Of a DNA stretch of 64,000 nt, positions 46,188-55,798 are shown one piece after another. Position numbers and translations under genes: made by a program. This DNA is from Clostridiales bacterium (lineage in GTDB: Bacteria; Bacillota; Clostridia; Peptostreptococcales; Anaerovoracaceae). The stretch spans positions 62,001-126,000 of the forward strand of contig JAAZCE010000019.1 in NCBI GenBank assembly GCA_012513435.1, written 5' to 3'. Positions within the stretch are counted from its first letter, which is position 1. Each line of letters opens with the position of its first letter. The notes under the pieces were generated by a model. That model was given only the letters and a program-made list of their open reading frames with translations, was not told where the DNA came from and did not search any database.

Positions 46188-48074
46188 CTACGCATTTTTA
46201 AGAATGGATTTGAACGGACATTTTTCCATACAAACGCCACACTTAACGCATTTATCCTGATCGATAACGAATGGAGTGTTTTTATCTCCTGAAATAGCAT
46301 CAACAGGGCAGTTCTTTTTACATATGCTACAGCGCTTACAAGCGTCGATGTCGATGATGAACTTAACCATTGACTTGCAGACTCCCGCAGGACATTTCTT
46401 TTCTACCACATGAGCCATGTACTCATCCTTAAAGTATTTCATTGTGGAAAGTACAGGGTTAGGGGCTGTCTGGCCAAGTCCGCAAAGTGCGGCGGCCTTG
46501 ATGTTCTTAGCAAGGACCTCAAGCCGTTCAAGGTCTTCAGGCTCGCCTTTACCTTCGGTTATTCGGGTAACTATTTCTAGCATCCTCTTAGTTCCTATCC
46601 TGCAAGGAGGGCATTTACCGCAGGATTCGTCTACGGTAAATTCAAGGAAGAATTTGGCAAGGTCAACCATGCATGTGTCCTCATCCATAACGATAAGTCC
46701 GCCGGAGCCCATCATGGAACCGAGAGCTATGAGGGAATCATAGTCTATAGGGGTATCTAGCTCTGAAGCAGGAATGCATCCGCCGGAAGGCCCGCCTGTC
46801 TGAGCGGCCTTGAAGTGCTTACCGTTAGGAATACCGCCGCCGATATCGTAGATAATTTCCCGGAGAGTGGTTCCCATAGGTATCTCTACAAGCCCTGTAT
46901 TGTTTATTTTGCCGCCTACAGCGAAAACCTTAGTTCCTTTGGATTTTTCTGTACCTATGGTTGTAAACCATTCCGCACCTTTAAGTATAATGATAGGAAT
47001 GTTGGCATAGGTTTCTACGTTGTTCAGTATTGTCGGCTTGCCGAAAAGTCCTTTGACTGCAGGGAAAGGAGGTCTTGGTCTAGGCTCGCCTCTCTTGCCT
47101 TCAACGGAGGTCATGAGAGCTGTTTCTTCTCCGCATACGAAAGCGCCGGCGCCCAGTCTGATTTCCAGGTCGAAATCAAAGCCCTTTCCTAAAATATCTT
47201 TGCCTAAGAGGCCATATTCCTCTGCTTGTTTAATAGCTATTCCCAGCCTTTCTACGGCTATAGGGTATTCCGCTCTTACATATACATAACCTTGCTTTGC
47301 GCCGATAGCGTATCCTGCAATGGCCATTGCTTCGATAAGTGAGTGAGGGTCCCCCTCAAGGACAGACCTGTCCATGAATGCTCCCGGGTCCCCTTCGTCG
47401 GCGTTGCAGCAGACGTACTTCTCCGCCACTTGCTGTGCTGCAGCGAAGCTCCATTTCACACCTGTAGGGAATCCGCCGCCACCTCTTCCTCTAAGCTGGG
47501 AGGCCTTGATGGTATCCACTACATCCTCAGGATCCATTTCCGTAATGACCTTTTCGAGGGCCAGATAACCGTCTCTGGCTATGTATTCGTCGATATCCTC
47601 AGGGCTGATAGCGCCGCAGTTCCTCAAGGCAATACGAAGCTGCTTGGAAAAAAAGTCCACGTTCTTCAGAGCGTTTTGGATTTTTTCAGCCTCTTTATCA
47701 CCTGCGAGAAGCCTCTTTACGGGAACCCCGTTTTTAATATGGCTCTCAAAGATTTCATCTACATCCTCAGGCTGAACCAGAGTGTACATGATGTGGTCGG
47801 GGTATATCATAAGGATAGGACCTTCCGCACACAATCCGAAGCAGCCTGTCTTGACGATTTTTACATCGGACTGCAGACCCTCGGCTTCAACAAGACCTTC
47901 CAGGCCTGAAATTATCTTCATGGAGCTTGAGGAGGTACAACCTGTTCCCCCGCAGACCATTATATGTATTTTGCCGCCTGATTTCGTAGGGTCAGCGTTT
48001 GCGTCTATACGTATTTTGAGGTCGGCTTGTTTTGCTTTTCTTATATTATCAATATCTGCAATACTCTTTATCAT
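46188..48074 (-). CDS. hydB: HydB, NuoF-like NADH-binding subunit of the bifurcating hydrogenase
   Basis: The 628-aa protein has an N-terminal thioredoxin-like 2Fe-2S domain (VCGGTGCTSSSS and TGCFGLC). A central NuoF domain binds FMN and NADH (RGRGGGGFPTGVKW, CNADEGDPGAFMDR) and has a 4Fe-4S site CGKCPPCRIGTKRM. A C-terminal pair of 4Fe-4S motifs follows (CKRCSICKKNCP, CVKCGVCMEKCP). The extra ferredoxin part is the mark of the bifurcating HydB. It lies 18 bp upstream of hydA, with a GTAGGAGGTG ribosome site. Confidence 0.96.
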   Translation of the reverse strand: MIKSIADIDNIRKAKQADLKIRIDANADPTKSGGKIHIMVCGGTGCTSSSSMKIISGLEGLVEAEGLQSDVKIVKTGCFGLCAEGPILMIYPDHIMYTLVQPEDVDEIFESHIKNGVPVKRLLAGDKEAEKIQNALKNVDFFSKQLRIALRNCGAISPEDIDEYIARDGYLALEKVITEMDPEDVVDTIKASQLRGRGGGGFPTGVKWSFAAAQQVAEKYVCCNADEGDPGAFMDRSVLEGDPHSLIEAMAIAGYAIGAKQGYVYVRAEYPIAVERLGIAIKQAEEYGLLGKDILGKGFDFDLEIRLGAGAFVCGEETALMTSVEGKRGEPRPRPPFPAVKGLFGKPTILNNVETYANIPIIILKGAEWFTTIGTEKSKGTKVFAVGGKINNTGLVEIPMGTTLREIIYDIGGGIPNGKHFKAAQTGGPSGGCIPASELDTPIDYDSLIALGSMMGSGGLIVMDEDTCMVDLAKFFLEFTVDESCGKCPPCRIGTKRMLEIVTRITEGKGEPEDLERLEVLAKNIKAAALCGLGQTAPNPVLSTMKYFKDEYMAHVVEKKCPAGVCKSMVKFIIDIDACKRCSICKKNCPVDAISGDKNTPFVIDQDKCVKCGVCMEKCPFKSILKNA

Positions 48075-48085
48075 TATCCCACCTC

Positions 48086-48580
48086 CTACAGTTCATCAAA
48101 TTTATCTACGATTTTGTCAACGTCGTCGGCAATCAGTTTTCCGAAGACTTCATCGTTTACTGTAACGACAGGGGCAAGGCCGCAGGCCCCTATGCATCTG
48201 CAGGCATCCAGAGAATATTTGCCGTCCTCCGTGCATTCGCCTACGTCGATGGAAAGCCTGGTCTTGAATTTATCCAGTATCTCATTTGCACCCTTAACAT
48301 AGCAAGCCGTACCCATGCAGACATTAATACGGTATTTTCCCTTTGGGTTGATGGAAAACTGAGTGTAAAAACTTACAACGCCGTACACCTCGGCAAGAGG
48401 TATGTTCAGTTTTTGGGCTATGGTACGCTGGACCTCCAAAGGCAGGTAGCCGTATAGTTCCTGTGCTTCGTGGAGAACAGGTATAAGTGCGCCTCTTATA
48501 TCCTTATACTTTTTGATTATCGCATCAAGCTTTTTTGCGTTCTCCTTGACTTCTGCACAGGATGTGCAATTCTCATTCAT
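48086..48580 (-). CDS. hydC: HydC, NuoE-like 2Fe-2S subunit
   Basis: The 164-aa thioredoxin-fold protein has the four 2Fe-2S Cys in CMGTAC and CRCIGACGLAP, plus GYLPLEVQRTIAQKLNIPLAEVYGVV typical of NuoE. It is the first gene of the hydCBA operon. AAAGGAG is 6-8 nt before the ATG. Confidence 0.95.
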   Translation of the reverse strand: MNENCTSCAEVKENAKKLDAIIKKYKDIRGALIPVLHEAQELYGYLPLEVQRTIAQKLNIPLAEVYGVVSFYTQFSINPKGKYRINVCMGTACYVKGANEILDKFKTRLSIDVGECTEDGKYSLDACRCIGACGLAPVVTVNDEVFGKLIADDVDKIVDKFDEL

Positions 48581-48643
48581 GAGAAACTCCTTTCTTACTC
48601 ATCTCAATTTTACAATGTAACCTTAATCATTATAACCTCAATA

Positions 48644-48659
48644 TTTTAACACTTTAACA
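48644..48659 (-). promoter_or_regulatory. Candidate Rex operator at the hydC start
   Basis: On the minus strand TGTTAA-AGTG-TTAAAA resembles the Rex consensus TTGTTAA-N4-TTAACAA, with a good left half and a poorer right half. It covers the predicted transcription start, suiting repression by an NADH-sensing Rex protein. Also visible as the direct repeat GTGTTAAA-GTGTTAAA. Confidence 0.4.
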
Positions 48660-48664
48660 CTTAT

Positions 48665-48694
48665 AGAATACAGGCTAAAAAGGTACGGTGTCAA
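48665..48694 (-). promoter_or_regulatory. Promoter of hydCBA
   Basis: On the minus strand TTGACA (48694-48689), an 18-bp spacer and TATTCT (48670-48665). Confidence 0.65.
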
Positions 48695-48712
48695 CAATAT
48701 TACATATTCACC

Positions 48713-48785
48713 AAAAAAAAGACAAGATTGTGAATTAAAGCGGGCTGGGAGTAAAGATGAAACCCGTTTCAAAATAACAATCTTG
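48713..48785 (-). terminator. Terminator of phzF
   Basis: CAAGATTGT and ACAATCTTG (48785-48777 with 48731-48723) form the outer stem, with an inner CGGG/CCCG pair. It is followed on the minus strand by TCTTTTTTTT. Confidence 0.75.
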
Positions 48786-48813
48786 CTATTTAAAATTATT
48801 ATCATGGTTTATT

Positions 48814-49722
48814 TTAAAGAAAAAGTTCCCCCACAGCTAAAATAACCGAGTTTCCTCCCACGCCAATATCTACAAAATCATTGGAGGCGGTTTTGATGTG
48901 AGAGCAGACCTTGGAAGGTCTGTCCATTGCTTCTCCCTGAATGAATGTGGACATAGTGCCGTCGGATATAAGCCCCGACTCGAAGAGATAGTATGTAAGG
49001 GCGCCGTTGGCTGTTCCTGTTGCAGCTTCCTCATTAATGTCATAAAGAGGCGCGAAATTCCTGCAGTGAGCAGTTGCCCCCTGATTTTCATCGGCGTCGA
49101 GAGTAAAGGCATGAACTCCTGTGACCTTATATTCTGCCGAAAGCTCTGACAGACGAGGAAAGTCGGGATTCAAATCCCTGAGCTGTTGTCGTGTAGCCAG
49201 GGGCATAATAATATCGGGGAGCCCTGTGGAAACCAGCATTGGAAGCAGCTTGATTTCACCTCCCCTTAGGGAGGAGGCCGTTATCGGCTGATATTTTATG
49301 CCCATGATTTCATAGAGCCTGGCGATTGCACTCTCATCTTCTATGGTGCCTAGTATTTTAGGTGAGGCCATTTCCATCATGATGAAATCATCCTTGACTT
49401 CTATTTTTAGGGTTCCTGCCAGAGTTTTGTTTATGTAGGTGTTACCTGGTTTTACAAGGCCTGCACTGAGAAGGCATTTGAAGGATGCGATGGTTGCGTG
49501 ACCGCAGAGCTCAACTTCGGCAGCAGGCGTAAAATACCTTATGTTAAATTCATTTGCCGAAAGCACCTTGATAAAAGCCGTCTCGGAGTAGCGAAGCTCG
49601 GCTGCAGTCTTGCGCATTATCTCATCATCGGGAAAGCCTTGATCTTTTTCGAGAAGGACGACCCCTGCCGGATTGCCGCCAAAGCTGGTCTCGGTAAAAG
49701 CGTCTGCTATATATAATTTCAT
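48814..49722 (-). CDS. PhzF-family isomerase-like protein
   Basis: The 302-aa protein has the diaminopimelate-epimerase fold. YIADAFTETSFGGNPAGVVLL and the Glu of SETAFI match the catalytic region of PhzF relatives, and TPAAEVELCGHATIAS and EEAATGTANGALTYYL are also typical. Most members have no known substrate; they are not specific to phenazine synthesis. ATG at 49722 follows AAGAGGTG; an in-frame GTG at 49728 is less likely. A promoter and terminator mark it as monocistronic. Confidence 0.9.
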   Translation of the reverse strand: MKLYIADAFTETSFGGNPAGVVLLEKDQGFPDDEIMRKTAAELRYSETAFIKVLSANEFNIRYFTPAAEVELCGHATIASFKCLLSAGLVKPGNTYINKTLAGTLKIEVKDDFIMMEMASPKILGTIEDESAIARLYEIMGIKYQPITASSLRGGEIKLLPMLVSTGLPDIIMPLATRQQLRDLNPDFPRLSELSAEYKVTGVHAFTLDADENQGATAHCRNFAPLYDINEEAATGTANGALTYYLFESGLISDGTMSTFIQGEAMDRPSKVCSHIKTASNDFVDIGVGGNSVILAVGELFL

Positions 49723-49782
49723 ATTCACACCTCTTGATTCGCGGATTTTAATCTGCGGTTCTTAACGTTAGGCTTTTGAACA

Positions 49783-49812
49783 ATTATAATTCCAACCCTT
49801 TTGTATTGTCAA
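49783..49812 (-). promoter_or_regulatory. Sigma-A promoter of phzF
   Basis: On the minus strand a perfect TTGACA (49812-49807), an 18-bp spacer and a perfect TATAAT (49788-49783). Confidence 0.75.
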
Positions 49813-49853
49813 CGATATTTTGCACGGCTCGCAATGCTCCTGTGATTGTAGAT

Positions 49854-51050
49854 TTATATAATGAAGCTGCCTATATTGAATAGGGCGAAGGAAGTTATCC
49901 ATGCCAGGGCTATCTGAGACAGGGCCATCAACAGTGCATAACGCCAACCTCCCGTTTCTCTTCTGATGATTGCTAGTGTGGCGATACAGGGGATATACAG
50001 GAGACAAAATATGAGAAAGGAGAAGGCTGACAGTGGAGAAAATATTTGACAGAGCATAGCTGGCAGAGAACTGCCCAAGGCGGCGGAGGACATGACGGAC
50101 AGGGTGCTGACCACAGCCTCCTTAGCAGAAAGCCCGGCGATGATGGCCGCGGCGGCACGCCAGTCATCGAAGCCCAGAGGTGTAAATATAGGAGAAGCGC
50201 ATCTGCCCAGGGCGGCGAGGATGCTTGAGTCTACACTATCAGCGAGGCGGAGGTTCAAGTCAAAGCTTTGTAGAAACCATATGAGTATGGATGCTAAGAA
50301 AATTACGGTAAAAGTCTTTTTGAGAAATTCAAGGGCACTGTTTTTGACCTTGACCAAAACGATGAAAAAATCAGGAGCTTTACATACGGGAGCAGGGATA
50401 AGAGCACCGACCTTGCGTCCTCGGTAAAGGGTGTTGTTAAGCACGATGGCGTAAAGAAGGGCTATAACTATTCCGGAAAAATATATTCCCGTCATAGCTG
50501 TTGCTTCGTGGTGAGGGAAGAATACAGAAACAAAAATGCTGTATATAGGCAGCTTGGCGCTGCAGGACATAAAGGGAATGAGCCTTATGGTCATGTATCT
50601 TTCTCTTTTGTTTTGCAGTGTTCTTGTGGCCATGATGGCAGGAACGGAGCAGCCGAAGCCTATGAGCAGGGGAACGATAGCCTGGCCCGGAAGCCCCAGC
50701 CTTTTCATAACGCTATTCATGAAGGAGGCTACGCATGACATATAACCACTTTCTTCAAGGAGAAACAGACAGGTAAACAGAATAAGTATTGTAGGAAGAA
50801 AGGAAAGGACACTTCCTACGCCGTTGCATATGCCATCGCATATTAGTCTGCGAAGTACAGGGCTTGCATTGGCATTGGTTAGGGCAAGGTCAAGGAGGCT
50901 TGTCAGGTCGCCTATGGCCCGGTCAAGGACAGCCCGTGAAAAAGCTCCTGCGGAGTTAAATGTGAGGGTGAAAACCAGATACATAACGAGAAAAAATATG
51001 GGGAGAGCAAAAAATTTATTGGTAAAGATGCGGCAGAGGACAGAGGCCAT
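49854..51050 (-). CDS. FeoB-like ferrous iron permease core lacking the GTPase domain
   Basis: The product has 398 aa. GFGCSVPAIMATRTLQNKRER and IPFMSCSAKLPIYSIFV are the Gate motifs of the FeoB membrane domain, and LSAKEAVVSTLSVM and the C-terminal IIRRETGGWRYALLM also match. FeoB proteins normally have 650-770 aa with an N-terminal G domain and helical switch; these are entirely absent. The ATG at 51050 has its own AGGAG site, and there is no upstream frame with a G domain, so it is a free-standing core rather than a truncated end of a longer gene. A Fe2+ or related metal route is likely, but unproven without the GTPase. Confidence 0.82.
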   Translation of the reverse strand: MASVLCRIFTNKFFALPIFFLVMYLVFTLTFNSAGAFSRAVLDRAIGDLTSLLDLALTNANASPVLRRLICDGICNGVGSVLSFLPTILILFTCLFLLEESGYMSCVASFMNSVMKRLGLPGQAIVPLLIGFGCSVPAIMATRTLQNKRERYMTIRLIPFMSCSAKLPIYSIFVSVFFPHHEATAMTGIYFSGIVIALLYAIVLNNTLYRGRKVGALIPAPVCKAPDFFIVLVKVKNSALEFLKKTFTVIFLASILIWFLQSFDLNLRLADSVDSSILAALGRCASPIFTPLGFDDWRAAAAIIAGLSAKEAVVSTLSVMSSAALGSSLPAMLCQIFSPLSAFSFLIFCLLYIPCIATLAIIRRETGGWRYALLMALSQIALAWITSFALFNIGSFII

Positions 51051-51086
51051 TTAGGCTCCTTTCAAATCATTGATTTAAATAAACCC

Positions 51087-51114
51087 TTGTAGGAAAACAT
51101 CGGTGTGGTATAAT
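51087..51114 (+). promoter_or_regulatory. Sigma-A promoter of the copper ATPase operon
   Basis: TTGTAG (51087-51092), a 16-bp spacer and TATAAT (51109-51114). The leader is about 130 nt and has no obvious structure I can name. Confidence 0.55.
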
Positions 51115-51251
51115 AAACACAAGGCGAGTTAGCATTAGATAACCAAAAAGCTTCATAAAGTGCAGCTTTCCGTAAATAAATATGGATCATATGTGAAAAA
51201 TATTACAATAGAAAAAGATAATTATCGAAGATGATAAGGAAAGATAGGCTT

Positions 51252-53426
51252 ATGAAAAAGAAATACGATGTGAAGGGAATGGGATGTGCAGCCTGTTCGG
51301 CCAGAATTGAAAAAAACGTGGGAGCCATGAAGGGTATCCAGCAGATAGATGTCAACCTTTTGGCCAATTCCATGGTGGTTCTCTACGATGAAAAAGTCGT
51401 GACCAGCCAGGAGATAATACAGGAGGTCAAGGACAGCGGCTATGAGGCGAAAGAAGCCGAAGAAGAAAGTCACCGGAGCAGCGGAGCATCTGAAGCAGGC
51501 AGAGAGCAGGCAGGGGAAATGAAACGACGTTTTCTCGTCTCCTTAATTTTTATGGTACCCCTTTTTATCATATCCATGGGTCATATGTTGGGGCTCCATA
51601 TACCACACACAGTAAACATAGTAATTCAGCTAGTGCTGGTAATTCCTATTATTGCCGTAAACTATAAGTACTACGCAACGGGGCTTGGTATGCTGCTTAG
51701 GAAGAGCCCTAATATGGACAGCCTTATTGCAGTAGGATCAGCGGCCGCAGTGGCTTTGCTGTACTTTGAGTCGGCCGGAATGATACTTACCCTTGTGACC
51801 TTGGGAAAGTGGCTGGAAGCCAAGGCAAAGGGCAAGACAGGAGCAGCCATAGAGAGGCTCATAGACTTGGCGCCAAAGGAAGCCACGGTAATAAGGGGTA
51901 ATGTTGAAGTCAAGGTGTCGCCGGAGGATATTAGGATAGGAGACATTGTGGCGGTGAGACCGGGAGAAGGCATACCGGTAGACGGGGTAATAGTTTCGGG
52001 AGAGACTACCATAGATGAGAGTGCTCTTACAGGCGAAAGTTTACCTGTAGACAAGAAAGTAGGCCAGCAGGTAAGCTCGGCAACTATTAACAGGTCCGGA
52101 TATTTTACATTTGAAGCCGTCAAGGTAGGAAAAAACACTACCCTGGCTCAAATAATAAAGCTGGTGGAGGAAGCTTCTTCTTCAAAGTCTCCTATTGCCA
52201 AGCTGGCAGATAAGGTTGCCGGTATTTTCGTTCCGGTGGTTATGATAATAGCCGGAATTGCCATTGCCGTATGGATTATTGTGGGAACAGATGTGAGACA
52301 GGCTCTTACCATAGGCATATCAGTTTTAGTCATTTCTTGTCCATGTGCTCTCGGGCTTGCAACACCGGTAGCCATAATGGTAGGAACGGGCAGAGGCGCG
52401 GAAAATGGCATCCTTGTTAAATCGGCTGAGGCTCTTGAACAGGCCCATAAGATACAGGAGGTGGTTCTTGACAAGACGGGAACTATAACCGAGGGCAAGC
52501 CTAAGGTAAGCGATATAATTGCGGTGAGAGAAGACTTTACCCTGGCGCTCGCGGCGGCTTTGGAAAAACATTCGGAGCATCCTCTTGGGCAGGCTGTAGT
52601 GAAGGAAGCAATAGAAAGAGAGCTTGAAATTTACGAGACCGACAAGTTTACGGCAGTTTCCGGCAGAGGAATACAGGCAGAAACCGATGGACGCATGTAT
52701 CTTGCAGGCAACAGAGAATTTCTCCGTGAAAACCATATAGACGTAAGGTTTGAGGAAAGCATGAGGCTGGCAAAAGAGGGGAAAACCGTGATATACTTTG
52801 CAGAGAAGGTTTCTGATGGTGGCGCTCTCATAGGCATTATCGCTCTTAGGGATATGCCTAAACCTACCAGCAGAAAGGCTATCGAAGAAATAGAAGCCAT
52901 GGGAATAGATGTTACGATGCTCACGGGAGACAATCAGGTTACGGCAGAAGCTATAAAAAATGAGCTTGGGATAACGAACCTTGTGGCTCAGGTCATGCCT
53001 GAGGACAAGGAAAAGGTTATAGGCCGTATGCAGGAGAATGGCAAGCTGGTGGCTATGGTGGGCGATGGCATAAACGATGCCCCTGCCATAATAAAAGCAG
53101 ATGTAGGAATAGCTATCGGAGCCGCTACGGATATAGCCATAGATTCGGCGGACGTGATTCTCGTCAAGAACGATTTGAGAGATGTTGCCAAGATGATAGC
53201 ATTGAGCAGGGCTACTATAAAGAATATAAAGGAAAATCTTTTCTGGGCCTTCTTTTATAATGTCTTAGGTATTCCGCTTGCGGCGGGAGTGCTGTATCCC
53301 TTTACGGGATGGCTGTTGAATCCTATGTTTGCGGCGGCGGCAATGAGCCTCAGCTCCGTATGTGTAGTGGGAAATGCTCTGAGACTGCGCAAAATCAAGC
53401 TGGAGAAAGGTGAAATACATGAATAG
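51252..53426 (+). CDS. copA: Cu(I)-exporting P1B-type ATPase (CopA-like)
   Basis: The 724-aa heavy-metal pump has an N-terminal metal-binding domain with GMGCAAC, the actuator TGES, the ion-path CPC (SCPCALG), the phosphorylated Asp in [11 protein letters not shown], the SEHPLG HP motif and the hinge [13 protein letters not shown] in [11 protein letters not shown] and MSLSS in the last helices are the Cu(I) selectivity signature. The start is taken at ATG 51252, which gives [18 protein letters not shown] at 51231 is possible but has a weaker ribosome site. No CsoR or CopY regulator is adjacent. It overlaps the next gene by 8 bp. Confidence 0.92.
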   Translation: MKKKYDVKGMGCAACSARIEKNVGAMKGIQQIDVNLLANSMVVLYDEKVVTSQEIIQEVKDSGYEAKEAEEESHRSSGASEAGREQAGEMKRRFLVSLIFMVPLFIISMGHMLGLHIPHTVNIVIQLVLVIPIIAVNYKYYATGLGMLLRKSPNMDSLIAVGSAAAVALLYFESAGMILTLVTLGKWLEAKAKGKTGAAIERLIDLAPKEATVIRGNVEVKVSPEDIRIGDIVAVRPGEGIPVDGVIVSGETTIDESALTGESLPVDKKVGQQVSSATINRSGYFTFEAVKVGKNTTLAQIIKLVEEASSSKSPIAKLADKVAGIFVPVVMIIAGIAIAVWIIVGTDVRQALTIGISVLVISCPCALGLATPVAIMVGTGRGAENGILVKSAEALEQAHKIQEVVLDKTGTITEGKPKVSDIIAVREDFTLALAAALEKHSEHPLGQAVVKEAIERELEIYETDKFTAVSGRGIQAETDGRMYLAGNREFLRENHIDVRFEESMRLAKEGKTVIYFAEKVSDGGALIGIIALRDMPKPTSRKAIEEIEAMGIDVTMLTGDNQVTAEAIKNELGITNLVAQVMPEDKEKVIGRMQENGKLVAMVGDGINDAPAIIKADVGIAIGAATDIAIDSADVILVKNDLRDVAKMIALSRATIKNIKENLFWAFFYNVLGIPLAAGVLYPFTGWLLNPMFAAAAMSLSSVCVVGNALRLRKIKLEKGEIHE

Positions 53427-54564
53427 AGTATTCAGAATAGGGCCTATCAGGCCGCCAAGTGAGGCTGACAGCCTACTTCTGCAGGTTACAAACGGATGTA
53501 CATGGAATAAGTGCAAATTCTGTCAGCTTTATAAGCACACTAAATTCAAGGCATATAGTGCGGACAGCATTAAGGCCGATATAGACAACATGGTTTACTA
53601 TGCAGATAGGGTAGACATATACAGTAAGGGTGATGGATCCTGGGACATTGATGGACTCAATAAGGAGCTAGCATATCTGCCGGATGAAGATGAACGGCAG
53701 TGCTTCTATATGATTGCCAGCTGGCTCATAGGAGGCGGTGAAAACGTGTTCCTGCAGGACGGCAATACTACCGCCCTGAGCAGTGGACGGCTTTCTGACG
53801 TGCTGATTTACCTGAGACAGGCATTCCCGAGCATTAAGAGGATAACCTCATACGGCCGTGCGGAAAACCTTGCCAGGGTTACAGCAGAGGAGTTTGCAGA
53901 GCTGAAGGAAGCAGGACTTGACAGAATACATTCTGGCTTTGAATCGGGCTCCGACGAAGTTCTTAAGATAATAAATAAGGGTGTTACAGCAGAACAGGAA
54001 ATAAAAGCAGGGCGCAATGTAAAGGCTGGAGGCATAGAGCTTTCCGTGTACTTTATGCCCGGCGTCGGAGGTAGGGAACTTACGGAGAAAAACGCCTTGG
54101 GAACTGCTCGCGTAATAAACGAGATAAATCCTGACTTTTTGAGAATAAGGACCTTTGCGGCCAAACGAGGAACAGGACTGTATGAGGATTTTGTAGATGG
54201 CCGGTTTACTCTTTGCAGCGATGACGAGAAGGTTCTTGAAATAAGAAGACTGATAGAGGAGGCTAAAGGCATAGATACCATGCTGGTAAGCGATCATATC
54301 ATCAATTTGCTTCAAGACGTGGAGGGAAGCCTTAAATTCGATAAGGAAAAAATGTTCAGGATTATAGACGATTATTTATCTATGGAGGAGGGGGAGAAAA
54401 GGCTGTATCAGGCGGCCAGACGCATGGCACGTCTTTCCAGGCCGGAGGACCTTAAATGTTTGGACTCGACTAGTAGGGATAAATTAAAAAGACTCGCTGC
54501 ATCTACGCCGGACCCATATAAATGGGAGGTAAAGATGAACGAGCTTATCAGCAGGTATATATAG
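53419..54564 (+). CDS. Radical SAM protein (COG1032-like)
   Basis: The 381-aa protein has its cluster motif in [18 protein letters not shown], in which the three Cys are spaced CX4CX2C rather than the usual CX3CX2C. This variant occurs in a recognised radical SAM subgroup. Downstream segments ([42 protein letters not shown]) fit the TIM barrel. ATG at 53419 follows GAAAGGTG and overlaps copA by 8 bp. The reaction is unknown; linkage to a copper pump may be incidental. Confidence 0.85.
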   Translation: MNRVFRIGPIRPPSEADSLLLQVTNGCTWNKCKFCQLYKHTKFKAYSADSIKADIDNMVYYADRVDIYSKGDGSWDIDGLNKELAYLPDEDERQCFYMIASWLIGGGENVFLQDGNTTALSSGRLSDVLIYLRQAFPSIKRITSYGRAENLARVTAEEFAELKEAGLDRIHSGFESGSDEVLKIINKGVTAEQEIKAGRNVKAGGIELSVYFMPGVGGRELTEKNALGTARVINEINPDFLRIRTFAAKRGTGLYEDFVDGRFTLCSDDEKVLEIRRLIEEAKGIDTMLVSDHIINLLQDVEGSLKFDKEKMFRIIDDYLSMEEGEKRLYQAARRMARLSRPEDLKCLDSTSRDKLKRLAASTPDPYKWEVKMNELISRYI

Positions 54565-54565
54565 C

Positions 54566-55375
54566 TTATTTTTTGCTTGATAGCAGGAAGGCGGCAAGAG
54601 TGAAGCCTATCAGTCCGACAATAGCTATGATGCCTTCCGTACCGACAGCAAATCCGGGCCATATGATTATCATGGAGCCTGCCATTAGACCTAATATTCC
54701 GAAATAAAGTGCTTGGGGATGAAACCTGAGCATTTTTTTGATTACCTTAACTCCGACAACACCGCCGGCCAAAAGCCCAAAGGAAATCGCGGCTATAAGT
54801 AGGAAATTAAAGGTGGCGATGGATTCCATGACAGCGGCGTAAGTTCCGAAGAGAAGCAGTATAAGAGAACCCGAAAGCCCCGGAAGAATCATGGCTATCA
54901 TTCCCACAAAGGCTGTAAAGGCAAGCCATATGCAGAATGCAGCGCTTACTCCGCCGAACTGCTCTATGGATTTATTGGCCGTTGTCTCAGGATTGATTAC
55001 GGTAAGGAATATCATAAGCCCCAGAGCGAGAGCAAAAAATATCCAGTTGCGATGATTTATCTTATCGCCCTTTGCTCTTTTATAGAGGGCGGGAATGCTG
55101 CCTAAAACAAGGCCTATGAAGCAGAAGTTGAGTATTACAGGATGAGTTTTCATAGCACCTACGATAACATTGCTCAGTGCGAAAACCCCAAGGCCTGCAC
55201 CAAGTGCAAGAGGAACGAGGAATTTAAGGTTTTCTTTTATATTTTTTAAGCTGATGGAATACATGATTTTGTCATAGATGTTCAATATGACAGCCATTGT
55301 TCCTCCGCTGACCCCGGGTATGGCGTTAGCTATTCCTATAAGCATGCCGAAAACTAAATTTTTAATGTATTCCAT
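54566..55375 (-). CDS. DUF368/PopT-family membrane protein (undecaprenyl phosphate translocase)
   Basis: The 269-aa membrane protein has two motif-bearing halves, AIPGVSGGTMAVILNIYDK near the N-terminus and MILPGLSGSLILLLFGTYA in the second half. These are the paired PGxSG signatures of DUF368 proteins, recently shown to recycle undecaprenyl phosphate across the membrane. ATG at 55375 follows AAAGGAA; an in-frame TTG at 55390 is rejected. Its stop lies 1 bp from the convergent radical SAM stop. Confidence 0.9.
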   Translation of the reverse strand: MEYIKNLVFGMLIGIANAIPGVSGGTMAVILNIYDKIMYSISLKNIKENLKFLVPLALGAGLGVFALSNVIVGAMKTHPVILNFCFIGLVLGSIPALYKRAKGDKINHRNWIFFALALGLMIFLTVINPETTANKSIEQFGGVSAAFCIWLAFTAFVGMIAMILPGLSGSLILLLFGTYAAVMESIATFNFLLIAAISFGLLAGGVVGVKVIKKMLRFHPQALYFGILGLMAGSMIIIWPGFAVGTEGIIAIVGLIGFTLAAFLLSSKK

Positions 55376-55390
55376 ATGAATTCCTTTCAA

Positions 55391-55616
55391 CTAATAAAAT
55401 TTGTCACGTGCCTATTTTACATATAATTCGATAAAAAGTCCATACTTTAGAAGTTCAAGAATAGAATTAAGAGAAAAGTCTTACACAGTTCCTGTATCAA
55501 CAATGAGACTAAGTATCAAATGTGAAACAAAAAAAGGCGTAAAAAACCAAAAAAAGAAAGGTAGCCTATAAAGTTATATGTTTATTTTTGTCTTTATATT
55601 TCTGACGGAAAGGTTG
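55391..55616. other. Non-coding upstream part of the patA region
   Basis: About 225 bp of AT-rich sequence lie between the divergent DUF368 and patA genes, part of a 423-bp gap. I see no gene. A short ATG-initiated frame at 55503 lacks a ribosome site. The regulatory elements of patA follow. Confidence 0.6.
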
Positions 55617-55640
55617 TAATTGCTCAAATAACGGCAATTA
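55617..55640. promoter_or_regulatory. Candidate upstream activator site for patA
   Basis: TAATTGC-N10-GCAATTA is a perfect 7-bp dyad centred about 90 bp before the predicted start site, the usual distance for a sigma-54 enhancer-binding protein. Confidence 0.5.
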
Positions 55641-55744
55641 TCAGAAAATTAAGTATTTTATAAAGGGGCGGAAATGTGTTTTGCAGACAAGTTGGCACGG
55701 AAATTGAATATACATAGTATCGGAAGTTATACCGATTGCCGTTA
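55629..55744. repeat. Distant inverted repeat around the patA promoter
   Basis: TAACGGCAAT (55629-55638) is the exact reverse complement of ATTGCCGTTA (55735-55744). The two arms bracket the sigma-54 promoter. Confidence 0.7.
55693..55708 (+). promoter_or_regulatory. Sigma-54-type promoter of patA
   Basis: TGGCACG-GAAA-TTGAA matches the -24/-12 consensus TGGCACG-N4-TTGCW at all but one position of the -12 box (A for C). GG and GA are 12 bp apart. Transcription would start near 55718, about 80 nt before the start codon. Confidence 0.7.
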
Positions 55745-55798
55745 ATTTTAGGCGGCGAATAAAAAAGTTATTTTTATTACAAAAAGGGAGGTCATGAA

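Noticed and set aside
47343-47909. Plus-strand open frame of 188 codons
   Set aside because: It is antisense to hydB, whose cluster motifs are complete. No ribosome site or known domain is visible.
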